Positions 16,904 through 26,031 of a stretch of DNA of 64,000 nucleotides are shown one piece after another. Source of the stretch: Pseudotabrizicola sp. GTDB lineage: Bacteria > Pseudomonadota > Alphaproteobacteria > Rhodobacterales > Rhodobacteraceae. A program made the translations under genes and the position numbers. The notes below the pieces were generated by a model. The model was not told the DNA's origin. It saw only the letters and a program-made list of their open reading frames with translations, and did not search any database. The stretch covers positions 1 through 64,000 of the forward strand of contig NZ_JAUXOV010000056.1 in the NCBI RefSeq assembly GCF_030684215.1. Direction: 5' to 3'. Each line of letters starts with the position of its first letter. The stretch's first letter is position 1.

Positions 16904-18467
16904 GCAACCCGTCGCAATATGCGCCAAAACCCAGATGGGGGCGCAGCGTTGCGCGCCGTTGGTGCCGATCCGCCGCAGTTTGGGTCCGGGTAAACGCAAG
17001 GGCTGCGGCCACAAAACCGGCCCTGTCGCCCGCATCGACAAACTGCCCCAGCGGATCGGCAATGCCCCACAGGCCGATATCGGCGGCGTAGCCCACAAAG
17101 GGTGTTCCGGTTGCCGCCGCGTGGATCACCGTCGTCGGGCCGGGATCTTCGCGTGAGGTCAGAAGATAGACCGACGATGCCGCGTACCAAGGCAGTGAAC
17201 CGGCGACAAATCCGGGTAGTACCAAGGGCAGACCATGCGCCCGTGCGGTGTCAGCCAAGCCTTGCGCCCACGGGTCAAGCCCGCCCAGCCAGACAAACCC
17301 CGCATTCGGCAAAGCCGCGTGCAGATCCTGTGCCGCATCCAGAAACAGATCAAAACCCTTGCGCCTGTCCGCATAGCCCGCCCCGATGAATAGCGTTTTG
17401 CCTTTGCTCGCACGGCGGCAGGCCCTGAAATCAGCGAGTGGCGCGGGCGGCAGCCCCACGCCGGGCCGCAGCACCTGCAAAGAGCCCAGATCCGGCATCA
17501 GGGCCGCCGCCATCCGGGGAAAAGACGCGACCACCCGAGCGCCAGCCGCTTGGGCGGCGATCAGATCGGGCAACAGGTCCCGCGCCGCAAGATAGCCACG
17601 CAATTCATGGATCAGCAGGGTTGTCGCCAGCCCGGCCTGTGCTGCGGCAGTGGCGATGCGGGCCATCTCTGCGCTGTGCAGGATGGCCGGAACATCCTGC
17701 CCGAACCCGGCAAAAATCCCCGGAGCGTCCCAGCCTTCGGACAGCACAAAAACCGGACCAAGGCGCTGAAAGTCAGCAACAAGCGGGCCACCCTCGCGCA
17801 GGACAAAGGCAACGGAATGGCCGCGCGCCACACAGTGACGGGCGATATCCAGCGTCAGAATCGGAGTGCCGGCTTGTTGCGCATCATGAACGCCCAACAG
17901 GACCGGGCGGCGCAAAGTGGCCCGCGCCTGACCAGAGGCCGCCGCTGATTGTGCGGCACTGCGCGGCTGCGGCTTGGGCATATGGCCCGCCTTTTGCCCG
18001 ACATTCCGGTAATGCGCAAAGGCAAGGGTCTGTGCCAACCGCAAATACCGGCGCTGGTAAAAGCCTGCATCAAACGCATCCGACGGGCTACGCCCTTCAA
18101 GATCGCCGTGCCGGGCAAAATGCCCCGCAGCAGACATCCCCGACTCCGCCACATCTGGGTGGCGCCGCACATAGGCCACAGGGTCAATCAGCGGATGCGG
18201 AGAGCGCCGCGCCCCCAGTGCCTCTTGCGCAAGAAAATCATCCAGCGCAGTCGGCTTCCCACCGTCTGCCCAGTCGGGATACAGGCGCTTGTAATGCAGG
18301 GTTGAGAAGTAGGGCGATGGATCAAGGCCCAGCTGATCCCCCTGCCCGCGAAAATGGGTCAGCGGATCGGTGACATCTGTGGGAATCTGACGCCTGTAAA
18401 AGTCTGCGTCGAAAAACCCTTCGCAAGGCAGGTCTGTGGCCGGGGTCAGGGTCAGCGTCGTCGTCAT
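16887..18467 (-). CDS. Glycosyltransferase, GT4-like (GT-B fold)
   Basis: A 526-residue protein. Residues about 15-170 hold repeated short motifs of the F-D-A-x-F-Y-x-x-x-Y type (FFDADFYRRQ, FDAGFYQRRY), seen at the N-termini of multi-domain polysaccharide glycosyltransferases. The C-terminal part is a GT-B donor domain: G-K-T-L-F-I-G-A-G-Y-A-D-R-R-K-G, then LPGFVAGSLPWYAASSVYLL and S-R-E-D-P-G-P-T-T-V-I-H-A with the E-D-P-G-P motif that contacts the nucleotide. It is last in a three-gene minus-strand group and overlaps the upstream gene by 4 bases, indicating translational coupling. Donor and acceptor are unknown. Confidence 0.82.
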   Translation of the reverse strand: MTTTLTLTPATDLPCEGFFDADFYRRQIPTDVTDPLTHFRGQGDQLGLDPSPYFSTLHYKRLYPDWADGGKPTALDDFLAQEALGARRSPHPLIDPVAYVRRHPDVAESGMSAAGHFARHGDLEGRSPSDAFDAGFYQRRYLRLAQTLAFAHYRNVGQKAGHMPKPQPRSAAQSAAASGQARATLRRPVLLGVHDAQQAGTPILTLDIARHCVARGHSVAFVLREGGPLVADFQRLGPVFVLSEGWDAPGIFAGFGQDVPAILHSAEMARIATAAAQAGLATTLLIHELRGYLAARDLLPDLIAAQAAGARVVASFPRMAAALMPDLGSLQVLRPGVGLPPAPLADFRACRRASKGKTLFIGAGYADRRKGFDLFLDAAQDLHAALPNAGFVWLGGLDPWAQGLADTARAHGLPLVLPGFVAGSLPWYAASSVYLLTSREDPGPTTVIHAAATGTPFVGYAADIGLWGIADPLGQFVDAGDRAGFVAAALAFTRTQTAADRHQRRATLRPHLGFGAYCDGLLSPVA

Positions 18468-20773
18468 TGGCCAAATACTCCGTCTTGCAGGAAACGGCGC
18501 ACATCTTCGTTCCGCTTGGCCACGATCTGTCGCGCCTTATGCTGGTGACTGCCTGCCGGGGCCACCCGTATCATGTGATACCCGCCCGCCTGACAGATCA
18601 CGCCAAACAGCCGCTCTATCGCATGGGCGGGGGTCGCATCGAGCTGACCGGTTTCTGGTGGAAAATGCGCGGCGGTCAGGCACAGGTCCAACAGGGGTTG
18701 CATGGCCTTGCGCCGCGCCCAGAACATCGACCCCACCGGAAAATCCAGACCCGCATCGTCAGGCAGCGCAATTCCATGCGGCATCCGCGCCACCAATTCC
18801 CGCGCGATATCAAAGTTATCACCCCAATGGGCCGCCGCCAGCACCGATTTGAATGTCAGTGGTGCCACGATCCCCAAATCGGGAACGGATTGAAACAGCG
18901 ACACGATCCGCAACACCTCATCCCGGCTGGGCAACAGGCATTGCAGGCAAAGGTCAAGCCATCGGTCCAGACCACTGGCATGCAAAGACTTTTTGCCATG
19001 CAGATGCAGCACGATCTCATGATCGGCATGGGCATCGGCAAAGCCATAAACCTTGCCAAACACATCCCGCCCCCGGTTCGGCACCACACGCACCACCGCC
19101 AGGGGAATCTGCGCCTGTATTGAGTTGGCCTTTTCCTGCGTGTCGGTCGAGACATACAGCCGATGCGGTAGATCCAAAACGGCCAGACGATCCCGAAACA
19201 GCGCCGCAAGATCGGCATGGTAAAGATGCACGAACACCCCGACCGGGACATCCAGCCGCCCAAGCGCGTTGCGCGGCCACAAAAGCAGGTGGCGCTTTTG
19301 ACGATCCCGCGAAAAGCCCACCGGGCTATGGGCGTAAAGGGGTCTGTTGGCCAATTGGCGAATCTGGGCCTGCACCGGATCTATGCGCTGGTCCAACTCG
19401 GCAAGCGCCATCACCTCACCCACCGGACCTTCCAAAACCCGCCGCGCGCGGGTGCAGACCCGGTCCAGCGCGGCAAGAGCATCGGCACTGCCGTGATCAC
19501 AGGCCGCAGCTTGTGCCGCGCGGTGATCCGGCATCATCGCATGAACAAGCCCCTTACATGCCAGTGTGGCCGGGGCGATCACCGTAAGCCGCGCAAAGGA
19601 TGCCTTGCGCGCAATGACGGCCCCGATCCGCCCCACCGCCGCAGCAGCCCGAAGCATCGCCTCTTCCACACTTAACCCATTGGGCGTTGTGCTGGGGTCT
19701 GACAACGCCAGCGTGACATCAAGCTGTGACTTTGCCATCAAAGCATCCAGCCAATCACCAAGCGCAACCGACAGAGCTTCGCCGGGCTTGGGATAATCCG
19801 ACAGGGTAATCGCCACAATGTCACCCTGTGCCGCCCGTGCCGGCATCAGGGAAAAAGCCGGTTGCGCGCGCTGATCAAGCTCCAGCAAACGCGCAGCCTC
19901 GGTGGCCAGAACCTTGGCGCGGGCGGCGAAGCTGTAATGCTCCAGTGTGGTGGCAGAGCTTGCAGCCCTTGCCGCGATATCCTGCCCGGCACAGACCAGA
20001 CGCGCCAGTGTTTCGGCCATCGCGTGATCTGTCCCGATCTGATGCAACGCGCCAAGCGCCGGATCGGAAAAGCCCTGCACAGGGTCTGACACCACCTGCG
20101 CGCCACAGGCCATGGCGTCAAAGCTGCGATTGCTCATGAAACCGACCTCGGCCATGTAGGGCATGTGGCTGTTGAGCACCACGCGTGAGCGGGCATAGAC
20201 CTGAGCCAGTTCGGCGATATCCAGCCTTGTGTCGCAGATGTGGCGGGGCGGCACGACGCCCTCCCACCCCTGCCCCCAGATTTTCACATCAAAGCCCAGC
20301 CTGACCGCCTCCAGCACATTGGCACGCGGGGCGCGCGGGGCAAAATTGCCGACGAAGCTGATGTCCAGATCAATCGGGTCATCGCCCCGTGCTGCCGGGC
20401 TGAACACGCTGCCATCGGTTGCCTGAGGCAGATAGCTGGCGTGCAGCCCATGGGCCAGACACCTCTCGACCAGCGGCATCGAGGCATGGAACAAACCCTG
20501 ATAGCGGGCCAGAGTGGCAAAGGGAGCCTGATTTGGCGGGCTGATCACCCACAACAAATTCGGCACCCCCGGCACAGGTTCGTCCAGATGCGGGCCAATG
20601 ATCCGCAACACCACATCATCGCGCCCGGTCAGATCGGGCGTCTCGTCGCGGAAGAACACCGTGCTGTGGTGGCCAAGCTGGGTGAACGCAGCGCGCAGGC
20701 AGTGAGCAAAGGCCAGATCGCCCCAACCGTCGGCATTGGTGCGCCGGGCGTTCAGGCCGATATGCAGGGTCAT
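18464..20773 (-). CDS. Two-domain glycosyltransferase: CgeB-like GT domain plus RgpF-like (rhamnan synthesis) domain
   Basis: About 769 residues. The N-terminal half (to about 290) resembles GT1/CgeB-type transferases: L-D-I-S-F-V-G-N-F-A-P-R, then NRSFDAMACGAQVVSD. The C-terminal half matches the RgpF family (rhamnan synthesis protein F): VGVFVHLYHADL, the P-N-R-G-R-D-V segment, VLHLHGKKS, a V-G-S-M-F-W-A-R motif, and T-P-A-H-A-I-E-R-L. The two halves are probably a fused pair acting in turn on one surface glycan. The second ATG (20773) is preferred because TGAGG sits seven bases before it but only one base before the first ATG. The upstream gene stops 9 bases earlier. Confidence 0.82.
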   Translation of the reverse strand: MTLHIGLNARRTNADGWGDLAFAHCLRAAFTQLGHHSTVFFRDETPDLTGRDDVVLRIIGPHLDEPVPGVPNLLWVISPPNQAPFATLARYQGLFHASMPLVERCLAHGLHASYLPQATDGSVFSPAARGDDPIDLDISFVGNFAPRAPRANVLEAVRLGFDVKIWGQGWEGVVPPRHICDTRLDIAELAQVYARSRVVLNSHMPYMAEVGFMSNRSFDAMACGAQVVSDPVQGFSDPALGALHQIGTDHAMAETLARLVCAGQDIAARAASSATTLEHYSFAARAKVLATEAARLLELDQRAQPAFSLMPARAAQGDIVAITLSDYPKPGEALSVALGDWLDALMAKSQLDVTLALSDPSTTPNGLSVEEAMLRAAAAVGRIGAVIARKASFARLTVIAPATLACKGLVHAMMPDHRAAQAAACDHGSADALAALDRVCTRARRVLEGPVGEVMALAELDQRIDPVQAQIRQLANRPLYAHSPVGFSRDRQKRHLLLWPRNALGRLDVPVGVFVHLYHADLAALFRDRLAVLDLPHRLYVSTDTQEKANSIQAQIPLAVVRVVPNRGRDVFGKVYGFADAHADHEIVLHLHGKKSLHASGLDRWLDLCLQCLLPSRDEVLRIVSLFQSVPDLGIVAPLTFKSVLAAAHWGDNFDIARELVARMPHGIALPDDAGLDFPVGSMFWARRKAMQPLLDLCLTAAHFPPETGQLDATPAHAIERLFGVICQAGGYHMIRVAPAGSHQHKARQIVAKRNEDVRRFLQDGVFGQ

Positions 20774-20782
20774 CACCATGCC

Positions 20783-21826
20783 TCAGGCGCCTTGGGTCCG
20801 CAGGTCGGCGAAGACGGAGTAAAGGTGCAGCGCAAGTTTGCGCGGCAGGGGCGTGGAATCGGCCGCATGCAGGCAATCGCAATACAGCCGATAGCCCTCC
20901 TCGGTGCGGATCAGCTGGGCCGCGCGGGTGCGATGCCAGTCACAGGCTTGCTGGTGCAACGCCTCTATCCCCGGCAAAGCGCGCAGGGTGGCAATTTCCG
21001 CATCCAACGCGGACGACATTGCAGTGATGGCCTTGTTTTCAACCGTGTTGAAATTGCGCTCGACCCAATAGCTGAGGTCGATGCGCTTGACCCGGCGGTT
21101 GGCCAGCCCGCGCGCAGTTTTCACGATGAAACTTTCAACCGACCGCAGCGAATAATGGTTCAGCTCGATGATGTCGCGTCCCGGCGTCAGCGTTGGCAAG
21201 GCGATCTGGCTTTCGCGCTGTGAAAAATCAGGGTGCAAGGGCAGCCCTGATCCGTCTGCCCAGATCGGCAATGTGCCTTTTGAAAGCCGTTTTGGCCGAT
21301 GCACGCCCGCTTTTTGAAAACGGGCGGGGCGATACAGCGTCTTGATGTAGCGCCCGGCAATCGGGTGATACAGCTCTGGCGGGGCCGAGGACAGGAATTG
21401 CGCCGTGACCGGCATGTCTGCAAACTGAACCCGCCCATTGGCCCCGAACAGCCGCCATGGCATTGCAATTGCATCGGTTTCTGCAGGCACCTGCGCGATG
21501 GCATCACCCAAGCGATGCGCGCCTGCGTGGATCATGGGAAATTCATCGACATCGGTGAACATCGCCCAATCGAACCCGGCAGTCATCCGTTCCTTGGCCA
21601 CCTTTTGCAGCGCCATCCATTGCACGCTTTTTCCCGGCTCTGCGCTATGCTTGATGTGGCGCACCACACCATGCTGGGCCAGACAGGACAGCATATGATC
21701 TGTTCCATCCTCGCAATCATTGGAAAAGAAAAGAAAATCCGAAACACCAATCAGCCGGTGATAGGCGATCCATTCCAGCAGGAACGGACCCTCGTTGCGA
21801 ACGCAGGTGAAGGCCAGGATTTTCAA
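20783..21826 (-). CDS. Glycosyltransferase family 2-like protein
   Basis: A 347-residue protein. It opens K-I-L-A-F-T-C-V-R-N-E-G-P-F-L-L-E-W, the hallmark of the Glyco_tranf_2_4 group, followed by HRLIGVSDFLFFSNDCEDGT. The D-V-D-E-F of MFTDVDEF is the DxD-type metal/nucleotide site. The frame extends upstream to an ATG at 22006, but that extension lacks family features. TTG at 21826 is placed where the conserved domain begins and follows GGAG at seven bases, so TTG is chosen. It is first in the minus-strand glycosyltransferase operon. Confidence 0.82.
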   Translation of the reverse strand: MKILAFTCVRNEGPFLLEWIAYHRLIGVSDFLFFSNDCEDGTDHMLSCLAQHGVVRHIKHSAEPGKSVQWMALQKVAKERMTAGFDWAMFTDVDEFPMIHAGAHRLGDAIAQVPAETDAIAMPWRLFGANGRVQFADMPVTAQFLSSAPPELYHPIAGRYIKTLYRPARFQKAGVHRPKRLSKGTLPIWADGSGLPLHPDFSQRESQIALPTLTPGRDIIELNHYSLRSVESFIVKTARGLANRRVKRIDLSYWVERNFNTVENKAITAMSSALDAEIATLRALPGIEALHQQACDWHRTRAAQLIRTEEGYRLYCDCLHAADSTPLPRKLALHLYSVFADLRTQGA

Positions 21827-22228
21827 GAACCGTCTCCGCCAACAAACCAAAGGCCACGCCACGCGCAGGACTGCATCACCCATTGGACCATAGTCACGCG
21901 ACGCCCGACAGAGAAAAATGCACAAGATATCGCGGTCAGCGGATGGAAAGCACACAAGCGCGGGGATGCGATGGCCCTGCCCCGGCGGCTGTTCGCAAAA
22001 ACACACAACGCGCGGGGTGCGTGACGCGGCTCACGACGCTGTGATTCGCAAGATCCTGCGCCTGTCGCCCCCTCTTTTTTTCACCGAAACACGGATCAGG
22101 ACAGGTGGAGGTTTGGGCAGGCCAAAGAAAGGAGAGACGCGGCAACGGGCCATTTGGCATCCTTGGGTGCCGCAAGGCGGGCCATTCTTGCGCGACCGAG
22201 CCAGCAGCCTGAATACATCATGTTATCA

Positions 22229-22249
22229 TAGAATTACTGGCGTATTCTA
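22229..22249. promoter_or_regulatory. Inverted repeat upstream of the Ytf-type transporter operon
   Basis: TAGAAT (22229-22234) and ATTCTA (22244-22249) form a perfect 6-bp inverted repeat with a 9-bp spacer, about 170 bases before ytfQ. An overlapping pair GAATAC (22211-22216)/GTATTC (22242-22247) is also inverted. It could be the operator of the GntR-type regulator encoded at the end of the operon. The rest of 21827-22416 shows an AT-rich stretch near 22320-22360 that probably holds the promoter, and no gene. Confidence 0.4.
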
Positions 22250-22416
22250 ATGCGAAAAATGCCATCTGTTCTTTCCATATCCAGCCCAAAAATCTGGATC
22301 TGGACGCAAACTCTACCTGCATCGCACATTGGATTTTACATATAGTATTACTTTTGCTAGCCTTCTCCAAGGTCGACGGGAGGAGACGTCTGCCTCACAA
22401 TCCTAGGGAGGGATTC

Positions 22417-23388
22417 ATGTTCACAATAAAGAAACTCGCGCTGGCCGCGGGTATAGGCGCACTGCTGTCAACGGCGGCCTATGCAGACGGGCTGTCCGGC
22501 AAAGTCATCGGTTTTTCGCAGATCGGATCTGAATCCGGCTGGCGTGCGGCAGAAACATCGGTGACACGCGCCGAAGCCGAACGTCTGGGCGTTGATCTCA
22601 AATTTGCAGACGCACAGCAAAAGCAGGAAAACCAGATCAAAGCGCTGCGTGGATTTATCGCACAAGGGGTTGAGGCCATTCTGATCGCTCCTGTCGTATC
22701 GACCGGATGGGAAGAAGTGCTGACCGAAGCAAAAGACGCAGGCATTCCGGTCGTTCTGCTGGACCGCGGCATTGATGCGCCAGAAGACCTGTATCTGACC
22801 TCGGTGGCGTCGGATCAGGTGAAAGAAGGCCGCGTGGCCGGCGAATGGCTGGTCGGCACCGTGGGCGACAAAGAGTGCAAGGTGGTCGAACTGCAAGGCA
22901 CCGTGGGGTCATCTCCCGCGATCAACCGCAAGCAAGGCTTTGAAGAAGGCATTGCTGCGGCCACCAATGTGTCGATCATCCGCAGCCAGACCGGCGATTT
23001 CACCAGATCAAAAGGTAAGGAAGTGATGGAAGGCTTCCTGAAAGCCGAAGGCGGTGGTGCAGGTATCTGCGCGGTTTACGCCCACAACGACGACATGGCC
23101 GTGGGTGCCATTCAGGCGATCAAGGATGCGGGTCTGAAACCGGGCAGCGATATTCTGGTGGTGTCGATCGACGCCGTGCCAGATATCTTTGCCGCCATGG
23201 TTGCAGGTGAGGCCAATGCAACGGTGGAGCTGACGCCAAACATGGCCGGCCCTGCGTTTGAGGCGCTGGACGCATTCCTGAACGCAGGCACCCTACCGGA
23301 AAAGTTCATCATCACTGAATCCAAACTTTATACCCCCAGCGATGATCCACAGGGCGAATACGACCGCCGCAAGGGTCTGGGCTACTGA
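22417..23388 (+). CDS. ytfQ: Galactofuranose-type sugar ABC transporter, periplasmic binding protein
   Basis: A 323-residue protein with a signal peptide ending Ala-Tyr-Ala before Asp. It follows the E. coli YtfQ pattern closely along its length: GFSQIGSESGWRAAETS, Q-Q-K-Q-E-N-Q-I-K-A, IAPVVSTGWEEVL, VVELQGTVGSSPAI, R-S-Q-T-G-D-F-T-R-S-K-G-K-E, YAHNDDMAVGAIQAIKDAGL and VELTPNMAGPAFEAL. It is a class B sugar-binding fold that captures a furanose-form hexose (galactofuranose in E. coli). ATG 22417 follows GGGAGGGATTC, which excludes the longer frame. A strong stem-loop follows the gene, which may raise its expression relative to the rest of the operon. Confidence 0.92.
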   Translation: MFTIKKLALAAGIGALLSTAAYADGLSGKVIGFSQIGSESGWRAAETSVTRAEAERLGVDLKFADAQQKQENQIKALRGFIAQGVEAILIAPVVSTGWEEVLTEAKDAGIPVVLLDRGIDAPEDLYLTSVASDQVKEGRVAGEWLVGTVGDKECKVVELQGTVGSSPAINRKQGFEEGIAAATNVSIIRSQTGDFTRSKGKEVMEGFLKAEGGGAGICAVYAHNDDMAVGAIQAIKDAGLKPGSDILVVSIDAVPDIFAAMVAGEANATVELTPNMAGPAFEALDAFLNAGTLPEKFIITESKLYTPSDDPQGEYDRRKGLGY

Positions 23389-23406
23389 TCTTTCCCGATT
23401 GGGCAG

Positions 23407-23434
23407 CCGTCGGCGGGGGAAATCCCGCCGACGG
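23407..23434 (+). other. Stem-loop between ytfQ and ytfR
   Basis: CCGTCGGCGGG and CCCGCCGACGG form a perfect 11-bp stem around a 6-base loop, 18 bases after the ytfQ stop. There is no T tract, so it is more likely an mRNA-stabilising or attenuating structure than a full terminator. Such hairpins after binding-protein genes commonly let the periplasmic component outnumber the membrane complex. Confidence 0.7.
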
Positions 23435-23491
23435 AATTGCTTTGTGCGGGCAAAAGCAGAACTGTGGCAGGCAGGAACAAGGGGGCAGGAT

Positions 23492-25018
23492 ATGGCGGAT
23501 GAGGCAAATCCGGTGCTGGAGGCACGGGGGATCGTAAAGATTTTCGGTCAGCACAGGGCACTGGATGGTGTCGATTTCGCGGTGCGCCCCGGCGAGGTGC
23601 ATGCACTTCTGGGCGAAAATGGTGCGGGCAAATCAACGCTGATCAAGATTTTGACCGGGGCCTATCAGCCCGATGGCGGTGAGATCATGCTGGACGGTGC
23701 GCCGGTACGCTTCACCGACCCCTTGAACGCGCAGGGCGCAGGCATCGGCACCGTGTATCAGGAGGTGAACCTGCTTCCCAACCGCTCTGTGGCGGAAAAC
23801 CTGTTTCTGGGCCGCCAGCCCACCCGGTTTGGCCTTGTGCAGCGCAAGGCCATCGTAAGCCAGGCCGCCGCGCTGATGGCGACTTATGGGCTGGATATCG
23901 ACGTGCGGGCCGAACTTGGCAGCTATTCCGTCGCCGTGCAGCAGATCGTGGCCATTGCCCGCGCAGTGGAATTGTCGGGCAAGGTGCTGGTGCTGGATGA
24001 ACCCACCGCCAGCCTTGACCGCAACGAGGTGGACAAGCTGTTTGACGTGGTGGCAAAGCTGAAGGCGCGCGGGCTTGGCATCATCTTCATCACGCATTTT
24101 CTGGATCAGGTCTTTGCGCTGGCCGACCGGGTAACGATCCTGCGCAATGGCCAGCTGATCGGCACCCGTGACCTGAGCCAGCTTACCGCGACAGAAGTGG
24201 TGCGCATGATGCTTGGCAAGGATCTTGCTTACGGCCACAGCGCCCTTCCCGTGGCCGAGGCCGCGAAAGGCCCGGTCAAGGTCACCTTTTCAGGGCTTGG
24301 CCACGCGGGTCGGATGGCCCCTTTCACGCTGTCATTGCATGAGGGTGAGGTGGTTGGCGTGGCGGGCCTGCTGGGGTCTGGCCGGACGGAGATGGCACGG
24401 CTGATGTTCGGGGTGGATACAGCCGATGAGGGGGAGATCACCGTCTCGGGCAAACCCGTGAAAATCCGCAACCCCGCGCAGGCGGTGATGGCAGGATTTG
24501 GCTTTTGCCCCGAAGACCGCAAGCTGGACGGTATTTTCGGTGAACTGTCTGTGCGCGAAAACATCATCATCGCGTTACAGGCAAAGCTGGGCTGGTTCCG
24601 TGCCCTGCACCGCGATGAACAGGACGAAATCGCCGGGCGCTATGCCGACGATCTGGATATCCGCGCCGCCAACCATGATATGCCTGTGAAGCTGCTATCG
24701 GGGGGCAATCAGCAAAAGGTGATCCTTGCCCGCTGGCTGGCCAATGACCCGACCTTCCTGATCCTGGACGAGCCGACACGGGGCATCGATGTCGGCGCGC
24801 ATGCCGAAATCGTTCGCACTATCAACCGCTTGCGCGAGGACGGGCTGGCGCTGCTGGTTATCTCGTCCGAGCTGGATGAGGTGGTGGCCTATTCCAACCG
24901 GGTCGTGGTGATGCGCGACCGTCAGATGGTGGCAGAGCTTCACGGCGCCGATATCACCCCGGCGGTGATTGTGGGCGCAATCGCTGACAACAGCATCCCG
25001 ACAGAGGCACAAGTATGA
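23492..25018 (+). CDS. ytfR: Sugar ABC transporter, duplicated ATP-binding subunit
   Basis: A 508-residue protein with two ABC cassettes. Cassette one has Walker A GENGAGKST and Walker B VLVLDEPTASL. Its signature segment is atypical, L-G-S-Y-S-V-A-V-Q-Q, as is common in this sugar subfamily. Cassette two has a degenerate Walker A, G-L-L-G-S-G-R-T-E, a signature L-S-G-G-N-Q-Q-K and Walker B FLILDEPTRGIDVG. It powers import through the YtfT/YjfF pair. ATG 23492 follows GGGGGCAGGAT. The longer frame back into ytfQ is ignored. The stop overlaps the next ATG by 4 bases. Confidence 0.92.
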   Translation: MADEANPVLEARGIVKIFGQHRALDGVDFAVRPGEVHALLGENGAGKSTLIKILTGAYQPDGGEIMLDGAPVRFTDPLNAQGAGIGTVYQEVNLLPNRSVAENLFLGRQPTRFGLVQRKAIVSQAAALMATYGLDIDVRAELGSYSVAVQQIVAIARAVELSGKVLVLDEPTASLDRNEVDKLFDVVAKLKARGLGIIFITHFLDQVFALADRVTILRNGQLIGTRDLSQLTATEVVRMMLGKDLAYGHSALPVAEAAKGPVKVTFSGLGHAGRMAPFTLSLHEGEVVGVAGLLGSGRTEMARLMFGVDTADEGEITVSGKPVKIRNPAQAVMAGFGFCPEDRKLDGIFGELSVRENIIIALQAKLGWFRALHRDEQDEIAGRYADDLDIRAANHDMPVKLLSGGNQQKVILARWLANDPTFLILDEPTRGIDVGAHAEIVRTINRLREDGLALLVISSELDEVVAYSNRVVVMRDRQMVAELHGADITPAVIVGAIADNSIPTEAQV

Positions 25019-26031
25019 AACGGCAAACACTGACATCCACGCTGCTGCGCCCGCAATTTGCCGCCCTTGCCGCTGTCATGTTTATCAACTGGCTGCTGTT
25101 TCCGGGCTTCTTCACCATTACATGGCAGGATGGCCGGTTCTTTGGCAGCCTGATCGACGTTCTGAACCGAGGTGCCCCGGTGGCCATTCTGGCCATCGGC
25201 GTAACAGCGGTGATCGCGACCAAGGGCGTTGACCTTTCCGTTGGCGCGGTGATGGCGATTTCGGGCGCGGTGGCCGCCGTTATGGTGTCCACCGGAACAC
25301 CCGCCACAATCGCGATCCCGATCGCGTTGCTGGCCGGGCTGGTCTGCGGGTTCTGGAATGGCGTGCTGGTGACATATCTTGACATTCAGCCGATCATTGC
25401 CACGCTGGTCCTGATGGTCGCCGGGCGCGGCTTGGCGCAGTTGATCACCGAAGGGTCGATCGTCACCTTTTCAGATCCGCTTCTCAGCTATATCGGCACT
25501 GGCGCACTGCTAGGTCTGCCGATGCCAGTGGTGATCGCGTTGGTGCTGATGATCGTGACCACGCTGGCCGTCCGCCGAACCGCCCTTGGCCTGCTGATCG
25601 AGGCGGTCGGCGTCAACCGGTCTGCCGCTCGTTTCGCTGGCATCTCCAGCCGCTTGCTGCTTCTGCTGGTCTACAGCTTTGCAGGGTTCTGCGCCGCCAT
25701 CGCCGGGCTGATCGTGGCGGGCGACATTCGCGGCGCGGATGCCAATAACGCGGGCCTTTGGCTGGAGCTGGATGCCATTCTGGCCGTGGTTCTGGGCGGC
25801 ACCTCGCTGCTCGGCGGGCGGTTTTCCATCCCGATGTCGGTGGTGGGCGCGCTGATCATTCAGGCGATGAACACCGGCATCCTGATTTCCGGCTTCTCGC
25901 CGCAGTTCAACCTTGTTGTCAAATCGGGGGTGATCATCCTGATCCTTGTGCTTCAATCACCGCAGGCCGGGCAATGGATCAGCCGCCGCTTTGTCCCGAC
26001 CACCCCGCCCGCAAAAAGGAGCGCCGAATGA
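25015..26031 (+). CDS. ytfT: Sugar ABC transporter permease (YtfT-like)
   Basis: A 338-residue, highly hydrophobic protein of the BPD_transp_2 (RbsC-like) family with about ten membrane segments. The segment GSLIDVLNRGAPVAILAIG followed by A-T-K-G-V-D-L-S-V-G-A-V-M-A-I is nearly the YtfT pattern. The characteristic I-A-G-L-I-V-A-G-D-I and LDAILAVVLGGTSLLGG segments follow. It forms one half of the membrane channel. ATGA overlaps join it to both neighbours, so the three proteins are translationally coupled. Confidence 0.9.
   Translation: MKRQTLTSTLLRPQFAALAAVMFINWLLFPGFFTITWQDGRFFGSLIDVLNRGAPVAILAIGVTAVIATKGVDLSVGAVMAISGAVAAVMVSTGTPATIAIPIALLAGLVCGFWNGVLVTYLDIQPIIATLVLMVAGRGLAQLITEGSIVTFSDPLLSYIGTGALLGLPMPVVIALVLMIVTTLAVRRTALGLLIEAVGVNRSAARFAGISSRLLLLLVYSFAGFCAAIAGLIVAGDIRGADANNAGLWLELDAILAVVLGGTSLLGGRFSIPMSVVGALIIQAMNTGILISGFSPQFNLVVKSGVIILILVLQSPQAGQWISRRFVPTTPPAKRSAE

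Noticed and set aside
17438-18373. Plus-strand frame of 311 codons
   Set aside because: Antisense to the GT4-like gene; translation is rich in Pro, Arg and Gln, as typical of GC-rich shadow frames.
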